A stretch of DNA of 64,000 nucleotides from Bubalus kerabau (taxonomy: Eukaryota > Chordata > Mammalia > Artiodactyla > Bovidae): positions 63,992,501-64,056,500 of the forward strand of contig NC_073628.1 of the NCBI RefSeq assembly GCF_029407905.1, given 5' to 3'. The notes below the pieces were generated by a model that saw only the letters and a program-made list of their open reading frames with translations, did not search any database and was not told the origin of the DNA. The position numbers were made by a program, and so were the translations under genes. Shown one piece after another: positions 55,665 to 64,000 of the stretch (its first letter is position 1; the number at the start of each line of letters is the position of its first letter).

Positions 55665-57312
55665 ACAGTATTGTATTGGTTTTGCCAATACAATCAACAT
55701 GCATCTGCCACGGGTGTACACGTGTTCCCCATCCTGAACCTCCCTCCCACCTCCCTCCCCATACCCTCCCTCTGGGTCATCCCAGTGCACCAGCCCCAAG
55801 CTTCCTGTATCCTGCATCGAACCTGGACTGGTGATTCGTTTCTTATATGATATTATACATGTTTTAATGCCATTCTCCCAAACCATCACACCCCCACCCC
55901 CACAGAGTCCAAAAGACTGATCTATACATCAGTGTCTCTTTTGCTGTCTCACATACAGGGTTGTCGTTACCATCTTTCTAAATTCCATATATGTGCATTA
56001 GTATACTATACTGGTGTTTTTCTTTCTGGCTTACTTCACTCTGTATAATAGGCTCCAGTTTCACCCACCTCATTAGAACTGATTCAAATGTATTCTTTTT
56101 AATGGCTGAGTAATACTCCATTGTGTATATGTACCACTGCTTTCTTATCCATTCATCTGCTGATGGACATCTAGGTTGCTTCCATGTCCTGGCTATTATA
56201 AATAGTGCTGTGATGAACATTGGGGTACACGTGTCTCTTTCAATTCTGGTTTCCTCAGTGTGTATGCCCAGCAGTGGGATTGCTGGATCATAAGGCAGTT
56301 CTATTTCCAGTTTTTTCAGGAATCTCCACACTGTTCTCCATAGTGGCTGTACTAGTTTGCATTCCCACCAACAGTGTAAGAGGGCTCACTTTTCTCCACA
56401 TCCTCTCCAGCATTTATTGCTTGTAGACTTTTGGATCGCAGCCATTCTGACTGGCGTGAAATGGTACCTCATTGTGGTTTGGATTTGCATTTCTCTGATA
56501 ATGAGTGATGTTGAGCATCTTTTCATGTGTTTGTTAGCCATCTGTATGTCTTCTTTGGAGAAATGTCTATTTAGTTCTTTGGCCCATTTTTTGATTGGGT
56601 CGTTTATTTTTCTGGAATTGAGCTGCAGGAGTTGCTTGTATATTTTTGAGATTAGTTGTTTGTCAGTTGCTTCATTTGCTACTATTTTCTCCCATTCTGA
56701 AGGCTGTCTTTTCACCTTGCTTGTAGTTTCTTTTGTTGTGCAGAAGCTTTTAATTTTAATTAGATTCCATTTGTTTATTTTTGCTTTGATTTCTAATATT
56801 CTGGGAGGTGGGTCATAGAGGATCCTGATGTGATGTATGTCGGAGAGTGTTTTGTCTATGTTCTCCTCTAAGGGTTTTATAGTTTCTGGTCCTATGTTTA
56901 GATCTTTAATCCATTTTAAGTTTATTTTTGTGTATGGTGTTAGAAAGTGCTCTAGTTTCATTCTTTTACAAGTAGTTGACCAGTTTTCCCAGCACCACTT
57001 GTTAAAGAGATTGTCTTTTCTCCACTATATATTCTTGCCTCCTTTGTCAAAGATAAGGTGTCCATAGGTACGTGGGTTTATCTCTGGGCTTTCAATTTTG
57101 TTTCATTGATCTATATTTCTGTCTTTGTGCCAGTACCATACTGTCTTGATGATTGTGGCTTTGTAGTAGAGCCTGAAGTCAGGCAGGTTGATTCCTCCAG
57201 TTCCATTCTTCTTTCTCAAGATTGCTTTGGCTATTCAAGGTTTTTTGTATTTCCATACAAATTGTGAAATTATTTGTTCTAGCTCTTTGAAAAATACCAT
57301 TGGTAGCTTGAT
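55630..57312 (-). mobile_element. Young L1 (L1_BT-like), 5'-truncated, 1.68 kb
   Basis: Starts with T30 (the poly(A) complement), then the 3' UTR and ORF2 back to 'gccataccattggtagcttg'-type text. Flanks aaagatgccatatctt (55614-55629) and aaagataccatatctt (57313-57328) are a 16-bp target duplication with one mismatch. The long uninterrupted poly(A) and the near-perfect duplication suggest a recent insertion. Confidence 0.97.
55978..56961 (-). pseudogene. L1 ORF2p C-terminal remnant with one nonsense codon
   Basis: Two blocks in the same frame. 56961-56386 begins MKLEHFLTPYTKINLKWIKD and ends NKCWRGCGEK. 56331-55978 covers MWRFLKKLEIELPYDP to KEKHQYSILMHIYGI, the true ORF2 C-terminus. A TGA at 56383-56385 falls in the cysteine-rich domain, right after GEK, where the copy at 7237 reads GGA. 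Upstream, a TAG in place of the usual Gln codon closes the frame before MKLEHF. Only two nonsense changes therefore separate a ~330-residue C-terminal piece. The endonuclease and RT are absent. Confidence 0.92.
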
Positions 57313-57328
57313 AAAGATACCATATCTT

Positions 57329-57712
57329 AAAGCATATCTTTAACTGACACTTCCAAATGTTGGTCCTGGAAGTTTATGATGATATTACAACCCTCAGATC
57401 TTCCTATAGAGAAAGTAGTTAAGAATTTAAGGAAGTGCTCACAAATCAGGTAATACACAGAAGAACTATAGCCTCAGTATTAAATGTTTTGACAAGAGTG
57501 TGATTTCTTCAGTCATACATCCCAAGTTGTTAGATACCAGGGAATATGTATCTTCTACAGTGTTAGGAAACACTAGCAGAGCTAAGGTTTCAATTTGTTG
57601 TACTTGAATTCCACTCAAAATTAGTCTCAAAATAGTATTTCATTAGATATATTAGAACCCTTTGTTGGTAACCATAATGAGAGGGGAAAATTAAGACTTT
57701 ACAAGTATTTTC
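57329..57712. other. Unannotated stretch
   Basis: Nothing recognised. Confidence 0.4.
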
Positions 57713-57719
57713 AGTGCAT

Positions 57720-57917
57720 GCTCAGTTGTTCAGTCTTATCTGACTCTTTGTGCCCATATGGATTATAGCCCACCAGGCTCCTTTGTCCATGGGATTTTCC
57801 AGGCAAGAATACTGCAGGGGTTATCATTTCCTTCTCTAAGGATCTTCCCAATTCAGGGATCAAACTCATGTCCCCTAAGGCAGATTCTTCACTACTGAGC
57901 CACCTGGGAAGGCCCAT
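57720..57917 (-). mobile_element. Bov-tA SINE
   Basis: 'gctcagttgttcagtcttat' to 'gagccacctgggaaggccc'. Flanking agtgcat at 57713-57719 and 57922-57928, with further T-rich similarity, marks the target duplication. Confidence 0.93.
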
Positions 57918-57928
57918 TTTTAGTGCAT

Positions 57929-58272
57929 TTAGCCCCAAATTTGGGATTTTCAAGACATAAAAACGTACCCAACATCACTGCATTTTTAATTTCCTTCATC
58001 AAATTAGCTTGAAAAAATTTGTTATATTTGGGTATCATATATCATATTTTAGAAATTAATTTGCTATCATAAAATTCCATAAATTTTCAGAAGTCAGATA
58101 TATTGATTTATCAGCACCTTACAAAGAAATGCATTAAGGTATTTCCTATAGAAAGGATTTTTATTTCTAATATCATGTGCTAGACTAAGAAACTCACAGA
58201 AGTCCAATTCAAACTAGGTAGCCTGAAACATGACATGTTAACAAATATTATGGTTCACTTTTAAGTGTAGAT
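57929..58272. other. Unannotated AT-rich stretch
   Basis: Nothing recognised. Confidence 0.4.
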
Positions 58273-58284
58273 ATATACAGCAAA

Positions 58285-58563
58285 TGGAGAAGGCAATGGC
58301 ACCCCACTCCAGTACTCTTGCCTGGAAAATCCCATGGACCGAGGAGCCTGGTAGGCTGCAGTCCATGGGGTCGCTAAGAGTCGGGCAGGACTGAGCGACT
58401 TCATTTTCACTTTTCGCTTTCATGCATTGGAGAAGGAAATGGCAACCCACTCCAGTGTTCTTGTCTGGAGAATCCCAGGGACGGGGGAGCCTGGTGGGCT
58501 TCCGTCTATGGGGTAGCACAGAGTCGGACACGACTGAAGCGACTTAGCAGCAGCAGCAGCAGC
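58285..58563 (+). mobile_element. Bov-A2 SINE, full dimer
   Basis: Two units and (AGC)6 tail. Flanks atatacagcaaa (58273-58284) and atatacggtaaa (58564-58575): 12-bp target duplication with two mismatches. Confidence 0.95.
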
Positions 58564-58649
58564 ATATACGGTAAACAGTGTAAATGTATGATAGATTCCT
58601 AAAAATGATAGACAAAAAAAATATGGACAGCTCTGATGTTAAAAGGATG

Positions 58650-58772
58650 CATGAGCACTGACTTTGGGTTCCCTGCATGTGTATGACTGTGATTGATGTA
58701 CAGCAGAAACCATTACAATATTGCAAAGTAATTATCTGATGATTAAAAATAAAATAAATAACCAAAAAAAGA
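58650..58772 (+). mobile_element. Degraded L1 3' terminus
   Basis: 'gatgtacagcagaaaccatt', 'caatattgcaaagtaatt', 'gattaaaaataaaataaat': end of an older L1 in sense. Confidence 0.65.
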
Positions 58773-58774
58773 TA

Positions 58775-59370
58775 CATGATACAGATTACTTGAAGGTATA
58801 AAAAAAGTTTAATGAGATAAAAAGCATAAACTACAAATTATATAATATGAACACAAGTTTATAAAATTTTAAGAAGAGTCTAGCATGTAATATATGCTAC
58901 CTAAAATATTTCAAGTGCTATCATTATTTATAACTGATTAGATTCACTATCCAGAAGACCTCATAGACTTAATTTAAGCGTAGTTTTACATTATAATATT
59001 GTTTTCTCCGACAGTGAGAAACCTCACTATCATTTTCCATGAATATTTACTGATTTTCAACACTGGTAAAAAATGAGCTTATTTCTGAATTTTTAACCCA
59101 TATTACTTGAGTCACAAATTTACCAACCTATCTTTAGATTTGTGTGGTTTTCTTATGTGTATTCTGTTATCTGATTTGTTTTGTCTTTAGCTTTATATTT
59201 GCAATTATAAAACTGATTTCCAAAGTGACTTAGATAAGTTTTTCCTTCTCCATCCCTTCTAGCGTGGTAATGTGATTCATTGTGCGTATATGTCACCATC
59301 TATATTACTATTAACATTTCACCTTTATTGACGTTTTTTAATTCAGATACAGTAAAATTAGTCAGCATAT
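58775..59370. other. Unannotated AT-rich stretch
   Basis: Nothing recognised. Confidence 0.4.
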
Positions 59371-59858
59371 TAAAAAGCAGAGACATTACTTTTTCAACAA
59401 AGGTCCGTCTAGTCAAGGCCATGGTTTTTCCAGTGGTCATGTATGGATGTCAGAGTTGGACTATAAAGAAAGCTGAGCACTGAATAATTGATACTTTTGA
59501 ACTGTGGTGTTGGAGAAGACTCTTGAGAGTCTCTTGGACTGCAAGGAGATCCAACCAGTCCATCCTAAAGGAGATGAGTCCTAGGTGTTCATTGGAAGGA
59601 CTGATGCTGAAGATGAAACTCCAATACTTTGGCCACCTGGTGTGAAGAGCTGACTCATTTGAGAAGACCCTGGTGCTGGGGAAGATTGAGGGCAGGAGGA
59701 GAAGGGGACAACAGAGGATGAGATGGTTGGATGGCATCACCAGCTCAATGAACATGGGTTTGAGGAAGTTCATGGAGATAGTGAAGGACAGGGAGGCTTG
59801 GCGTGCTGCGGTTCATGGAGTCACAAAGAGTCGGACACGAATGAACGACTGAACAGCA
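59371..59858 (+). mobile_element. BovB LINE C-terminal region and 3' UTR, second lineage
   Basis: Starts 'cagcatattaaaaagcagag', includes the MYGCQSWTIKKAEH text, the diagnostic 'catggagatagtgaaggac', and ends 'gaacgactgaacagcaacag', an AACAGC-type tail. Confidence 0.95.
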
Positions 59859-59859
59859 A

Positions 59860-60354
59860 CAGTTTTATTGTTTCCTATTTAGAATATTTTATATCTAGAA
59901 TAAATCTTAAAGCAGATGCAAATTATGTCAAAATTTATATTGCTCTGCCTAATGAAATAGTTAATAGAATTTTAAAGTTTAATGGCCTTTGGAAGATCCA
60001 TTAAGCCCTATCATTTAAGAGTGAAAGTAGTATTTTTAAGAGATGAATTTTACATTATAAAAGGAAGAAAAGTAAACCTATTTTTTTTTCAATTTTAAAA
60101 TGGCAAGTATATATTTTTGTTTGTTTTGCTCACTTTGTATATCAGTCTGTATCACAGTCTTTTGGAATACAATACAGATCATTATTATGCCTTCAATAAT
60201 ATGAAGTCCTTACCTAGTGAACTAGGTATTTTGCTAGATATTTGGAATACTAAATTGAACAAAATTGACTCTTCTTGAGTTTCAGTCCAAAGATCAGTGT
60301 GTTGGGAATAAGCAGGCTTTATAATCAAATATATTCTATAATCAAATACATGGT
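59860..60354. other. Unannotated AT-rich stretch
   Basis: Nothing recognised apart from a direct repeat 'ataatcaaatayatg' near 60320-60350. Confidence 0.4.
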
Positions 60355-60778
60355 CAGTTCAGTTCAGTCACTCAGTCATATCCGACTCTTGGTGACCCCA
60401 CAGACTGCAGATTGCCAGGCCTCCCTGTTAATTACCAACTCCCGGAGTTTACTCAAACTCATGCCCATTGAGTCGGTGATGCCTTCCAACCATCTCATCC
60501 TCTGTCATCCCCTTCTCCTCCTGCTTTCAATCTTTCCCAGCATCAGGGTCTTTTCAAATGAGTCAGCTCTTTGCATCAGGTGGCCAAAGTATTGGAGCTT
60601 CAGCCTCAGTATCAGTCCTTCCAATGAATATTCAGGACTGATTTCCTTTAGGATAGACTGGCTGGATCTCCTTGCAGTCCAAGGGGCTCTCAGGAGTCTT
60701 CTCCAATATCACGGTTCAAAACCACCCATTCTTCTGCACTCAGCTTTCTTTATAGTCCAACTCTCACATCCATACATG
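60355..60778 (-). mobile_element. BovB LINE 3' segment of a twin-primed insertion, (AACTG)n-tail lineage
   Basis: 'gtcagttcagttcagtcact' (tail complement), diagnostic 'aattaccaactcccggag', to 'ctcacatccatacatg'. The 5' segment of the same element is joined to it in opposite orientation at 60779. Confidence 0.94.
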
Positions 60779-61577
60779 TGAACAGTATGAAAAGGCAAAA
60801 AAAATAGGACACTGAATGATAAACTCCCCAGGTCTGTAGGTGCCCAATATGCTACTGGAGATCCGTGGAGAAATAACTCCAGAATGAATGAAGAGATGGA
60901 GCCAAAACAAAAGCAACATACAATTGTGGGTGTGCCTGGTGATGGAAGGAAGGTCCGATGCTGTAAAGAGCAACATTGCATAGGAACCTGGAATGTTAGG
61001 TCTGTGAATCAAGGCAAATTGGAAGTGGTCAAACAGGAGATGATAAGTGTGAACGTTGACATTTTAGTAATCAGTGAACTAAAATGGACCAGAATAGGTG
61101 AATTTAACTCAGATGACCATTATGTCTACTATTGTGGGCAAGAATCCCTTAGAAGAGATGGAGTAGCCATCATAGTCAACAAGACAGTCTGAAATGCAGT
61201 ACTTGGATGCAATCTCTGAAATGACAGAATGATCTCTGTTCATTACCAAGGCAAACCACTCAATATCACAGTAATCCAAGTCTATGCCCTGACCAGTAAT
61301 GCTGAAGAAGCTGAAGTTGAACAGTTCTTTGAAGATCTACAAGACCTTCTAGAACTAACACCCCAAAAAGATGCCCTTTTCATTATAGGGGGCTGGAATG
61401 CAAAAGTGGGAAGTCAAGAAACACCTGAAGTAACAGGAATATTCAGCCTTGAAGTACAGAATGAAGCAGGGCAAAGGCTAACAGAGTTTTGCCAAAAGAA
61501 CACACTGGTCATAGCAAATACCCTCTTCCAACAACACAAGAGAAGACTCTACACACGGACAACAGCAGGTAGTCAAC
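60779..61577 (+). mobile_element. BovB LINE 5' segment, inverted (5' UTR and endonuclease)
   Basis: Starts 'tgaacagtatgaaaaggc' and includes the start of the BovB endonuclease. It has no 3' end. Its most 5' BovB bases abut the antisense 3' segment and its most 3' bases face the flank, exactly the geometry of twin priming. The RT region is absent from both. Confidence 0.92.
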
Positions 61578-61609
61578 ACATGATATTTTATATTAATTAC
61601 ATTGCTTAA
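60884..61609 (+). pseudogene. BovB endonuclease domain remnant
   Basis: One reading frame of 242 codons, interrupted only by TGA at 61190-61192 and 61217-61219. It encodes the APE-like endonuclease of RTE LINEs: GTWNVRSVNQGKLEVVKQE (Asn in the first motif), DILVISELKWTRIGEFN with the catalytic Glu, VIQVYALTSNAEE, and IIGGWNAKVGSQE. In the last motif the catalytic Asp expected in GDWNA is Gly (codon 61391-61393). The C-terminal DH motif is not included. The last ~10 codons are flanking DNA. In life the protein nicked target DNA to prime cDNA synthesis; this copy cannot. Confidence 0.9.
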
Positions 61610-62097
61610 TGCATTGAATTTTCTTCCTCATATAACTTACATGTCATCAAGGCAGGCCTATCAAAAACACGTATGTGAATTTTACAATGATTGATTAGAT
61701 ATTTTGCAATATGGGATGCAAAAAAACATCAGCTGCATTATTACCAACTATAAAATTACAAAATCTAGACTGTCTCAATATTGTTTTCTTGTTCGCAGGC
61801 TTCTAACTGGCAGTGACATCTCCTTTTACAGTCTGAAATCTACTGGGTTTTATTTGCCATTTCTAATATGACATGGTGTCCTATATGTCTTATTTTTTTA
61901 TTTTTTCTGTGTCAATCTTAGCATCAGTATTTGTAGCTATATTTTCCCTTCATGAACTTGCTGCCATTTTAGATAGTTTTGCATTTTGCAACTAATGAAA
62001 CGGGTGAGAAAATAAACCTTTTTTTCCAATATCAAAGAAAGAAAATACCCACTATTAATTTGCCCTTGAATTCCCTTTTAAACAGGCCACTTTTAAA
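61578..62097. other. Unannotated AT-rich stretch
   Basis: Nothing recognised. Confidence 0.4.
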
Positions 62098-62338
62098 ATT
62101 TAAATTTTATTTTTATATTGAAATATAATTGATTTCAATGTTGTGTTAGTTTCATGTGTACAGCAAAGTGATTCTGTGATTCACTGTACACATGAAACTA
62201 ATCTATATTGGAAACATATACATATATACATATATATTATATATCCTTTCTTTTTCAAAAAATTTTCCCATATAGGTTATCACAGAACTTTGAATAGTTC
62301 CCTGTGCTATATGGTAGGTCCTTATTGACTTTCTATTT
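62098..62338 (-). mobile_element. Old L1 3' UTR with an inverted duplication
   Basis: 'tttatattgaaatataattg', 'cagcaaagtgattc', then after an interruption 'ttcccatataggttatcaca' and 'ttccctgtgctatatggtag': antisense L1 3' UTR of the older class. The interruption contains an inverted copy of the L1's own sequence. Confidence 0.82.
62146..62201. repeat. Perfect inverted repeat, 18-bp arms, 20-bp loop
   Basis: Left arm ttagtttcatgtgtacag (62146-62163); right arm ctgtacacatgaaactaa (62184-62201), its exact complement. The right arm is not in other L1 copies at this place, so it arose locally. Confidence 0.97.
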
Positions 62339-62339
62339 T

Positions 62340-62361
62340 ATGTGTGTGTGTGTGTTTGTGT
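62340..62361. repeat. (TG)n tail of the antisense Bov-tA at 62648
   Basis: (TG)n with one 'tttg', ending in the 12-bp target duplication of the next Bov-A2. It is the separated CA-type tail of the Bov-tA. Confidence 0.85.
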
Positions 62362-62635
62362 ATTGGAGAAGACAATGGCACCCCACTCTAGTTCTCCTGC
62401 CTGGAAAATCCCATGGATGGAGGAGCCTGGTAGGCTGCAGTCCTGGTAGGCTGAGGGTCGGACACAACTTGAGCGACTTCATTTTACTTTTCACTTTCAT
62501 GCATTGGAGAAGGAAATGGCAACCCACTCCAGTGTTCTTGACTGGAGAATCCCAGGGACGGGGGAGCCTGATGAGCTGCCATCTATGGGGTCGCACAGAG
62601 TCGGACACAACTGAAGTGACTTAGCAGCAGTAGCA
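62362..62635 (+). mobile_element. Bov-A2 SINE, dimer, with a small internal duplication
   Basis: Two units; the first has 'tcctggtaggctg' in place of 'tccatggggtcg'. Tail 'agcagcagtagca'. Flanked by gtgtttgtgtat at 62350-62361 and 62636-62647 (perfect 12 bp). Confidence 0.95.
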
Positions 62636-62647
62636 GTGTTTGTGTAT

Positions 62648-62842
62648 GCTCAGTCATGTCCAACTCTTTGTGACCCCGTGGACTGTATCCTTCCAGGCTC
62701 TTCTGGCTGTGGGATTTTCCAGGGCAGCAATGAGTCGCCATTCCCTTCTCCAGGGGATCTTTAAAACCCAGGAACTGAACATGCCTCTCCTGAAATTGGC
62801 AGGCGGATTCTTTACCATTGCACCTCCTGGGAATCCCATTAT
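62648..62842 (-). mobile_element. Bov-tA SINE
   Basis: 'gctcagtcatgtccaactct' to 'tgcacctcctgggaatccc'. Its 3' tail was split off by the Bov-A2. Confidence 0.92.
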
Positions 62843-62851
62843 AGTAGCTGT

Positions 62852-63190
62852 TGTCTGTGTTGTTCAGTTGCTAAATTGTGTCCAACTCTTTGCTACTCAT
62901 CTGCAGCATGCCAGGCTTCCCTCTCCTTCACTATCTCCTGGAGTTTGTGCAAACTCATATCCATTGAGTCGGTGATGCCATTCAACCATCTCATCCTCTG
63001 TCACCCCCTTGTCCTCCTGCTCTCAATCTTTCCCAGCATCAGGGTCTTTTCATCAGGTGAGTCAGCTCTTCACAACAGGTGGCCAAAGTATTGGACATTC
63101 AGCAGCAAGCCTTCCAATGAATATTCAGGGCTGATTTCCTTGAGAATTGGCTGGTTTGATCTTTTGCTGTCCAGGGAATTCTACAAGTCC
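62852..63190 (-). mobile_element. BovB LINE 3' UTR, second lineage
   Basis: 'gtgttgttcagttgctaaat', 'ccttcactatctcctggag', to 'cttttgctgtccagggaatt'. Related BovB text recurs at 63961 after an L1 block. Confidence 0.92.
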
Positions 63191-63199
63191 AAGAAATAG

Positions 63200-63958
63200 T
63201 ACATTATAGTAGTGTTCATATGTTAATCCCTAACTGGGGATTTATTCCTCCCCACCACCTTTCTCCTTCGGCAAACATATTTTTTTTTTTTTTTTTAAGT
63301 CTGTAAGTCTGCCTTTTTTTGGTAAATAATTTCATTTGTATAATTCTTTTAGGCACCATATATAAATAGTATTATATGGTATTTGTCTTTGACATGCTTC
63401 ACTTAGCATGATAATCTCTAGTTTCATCCATGTTGCTAAAATGGCATTATTCATTTCCTTTTCATCACTAATATTCCACTATATATATGTACCATATCTT
63501 CTTTATCCATTCCTCTATTGATCAACATTTAGGTTGCTTACATACCTTGGCTATTGTGAATAGTGCTGCAATGAACACTGAGGGGCATGTATCTTTTCCT
63601 CAGTTTTATGCCCAGGTTTGGGATTGCTAATCATGTGGTAGTTTTATTTTTAATTTTTTAAGCAACTTTCATACTGTTCTCTATAGGGGTCACCAATTTA
63701 CATTCCCAGTAACAGTATAAGAGGGGTCCCTTTTCTCCACACCCTCTCAGCATTTATTGTTTGTAAACATTTTCATGATTCTCATTTGACCAGTTTGAGG
63801 TGATACTTCATTGTAGTTTTGATTTGTATTTCTCTAATAATTAGTGATGTCGAACATCTTTTCATGTGCCTTTTGGCCATCTACATATCTTCCTTGTAAA
63901 AATGTCTGTTGAGAGCTTCTGCCAATTTTTGGATTCTTTGCTTGTTTTCTCCTCCCAC
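63200..63958 (-). mobile_element. Old L1, 3' UTR and ORF2 C-terminal part
   Basis: 'aatccctaactggggattta', 'tcatccatgttgctaaaatg', 'ggttgcttacataccttggc', 'agcatttattgtttgtaaac': antisense old L1. No open frame. Confidence 0.85.
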
Positions 63959-63960
63959 CT

Positions 63961-64000
63961 TCAGTTTTTCCCAGCATCAGGGTCTTTTCCAATGTCAGTG
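63961..64000 (-). mobile_element. BovB LINE 3' UTR fragment at the window edge
   Basis: 'ttcccagcatcagggtcttt' is BovB 3' UTR antisense. It continues past the window. It repeats part of 63028-63050, so it is a separate copy or a duplicated piece. Confidence 0.75.

Noticed and set aside
56357..56818. 153-codon plus-strand frame (and the similar one at 6810-7271, minus)
   Set aside because: Both are antisense shadows of L1 ORF2; the two frames resemble each other only because the L1 copies do.
60355..61577. BovB as evidence of recent horizontal transfer
   Set aside because: BovB did enter ruminants by horizontal transfer long ago, but these copies are ordinary, diverged residents; nothing in this window shows a new transfer.
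3163..63199. Regularly recurring ~30-bp phrases as a CRISPR-like array
   Set aside because: The recurring phrases are the BovB-derived tails shared by Bov-tA, Bov-A2 and BovB, irregularly spaced and in both orientations.

Overview
This window is nuclear DNA from a ruminant, most probably a bovid (cattle, buffalo, sheep or goat type). The diagnosis rests on its repeats. It holds many copies of the ruminant-restricted SINEs Bov-tA and Bov-A2, the RTE-clade LINE BovB with its typical 3' tails, ruminant L1 (L1_BT-like) with known 3'-UTR and 5'-UTR segments, and older cetartiodactyl or mammalian layers: CHR-2-like SINEs, MIR, L1M, MaLR LTRs and a MER5-like DNA transposon. I cannot name the species from sequence alone.

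I found no convincing host protein-coding exon, no structural RNA gene and no CpG-island-like promoter of a host gene. Every open frame over about 100 codons that I could interpret is a remnant of a LINE reverse-transcriptase/endonuclease protein or an antisense shadow of one. The window reads as an AT-rich, gene-poor intergenic or deep-intronic region made of layered retrotransposons.

Layout. 1-5 kb: old L1 pieces carrying a nested Bov-tA cluster, one Bov-A2 monomer and one Bov-A2 dimer. 6.2-8.0 kb: young 5'-truncated L1 with a 443-codon open frame. 8.6-11.7 kb: ancient antisense L1M split by an LTR-like block, a Bov-tA and a piece of younger L1. 11.7-13.8 kb: two BovB copies head to head. 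13.9-14.3 kb: L1 3' end. 14.7-15.6 kb: an unidentified GC-richer block. 16-17 kb: old L1. 19.0-20.0 kb: antisense BovB. 22.4-25.5 kb: antisense older L1, from 3' UTR to 5' UTR. 25.5-25.9 kb: MaLR LTR. 27.0-29.5 kb: two older L1 fragments with nested SINEs and BovB. 30.4-38.1 kb: an antisense BovB split by a nearly full-span 7-kb L1. 38.8-41.4 kb: an old repeat, LTRs, and a BovB with an internal tandem duplication. 41.8-48.2 kb: MIR, L2-like, CHR-2, MLT1-like, Bov-tA, BovB and Bov-A2. 49.6-55.2 kb: an old L1 interrupted by two BovB pieces and a Bov-A2. 55.6-57.3 kb: young antisense L1 with a 16-bp target duplication. 57.7-64 kb: SINEs, BovB (one inverted as by twin priming), L1, and a perfect hairpin.

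The sequences work together only as a record of retrotransposition. L1 supplies the machinery for L1 and probably CHR/MIR-era insertions. BovB supplies the 3' end shared by Bov-tA and Bov-A2, which is why those SINEs carry BovB-like tails. Nesting and target-site duplications give a relative chronology. I did not find a new biological system. The items most worth a second look are insertion and repair oddities: a chimeric 136-bp retro-insert, a BovB internal patch inside L1, a twin-primed BovB, a perfect inverted duplication, and two BovB lineages that can be told apart by internal and tail sequence.
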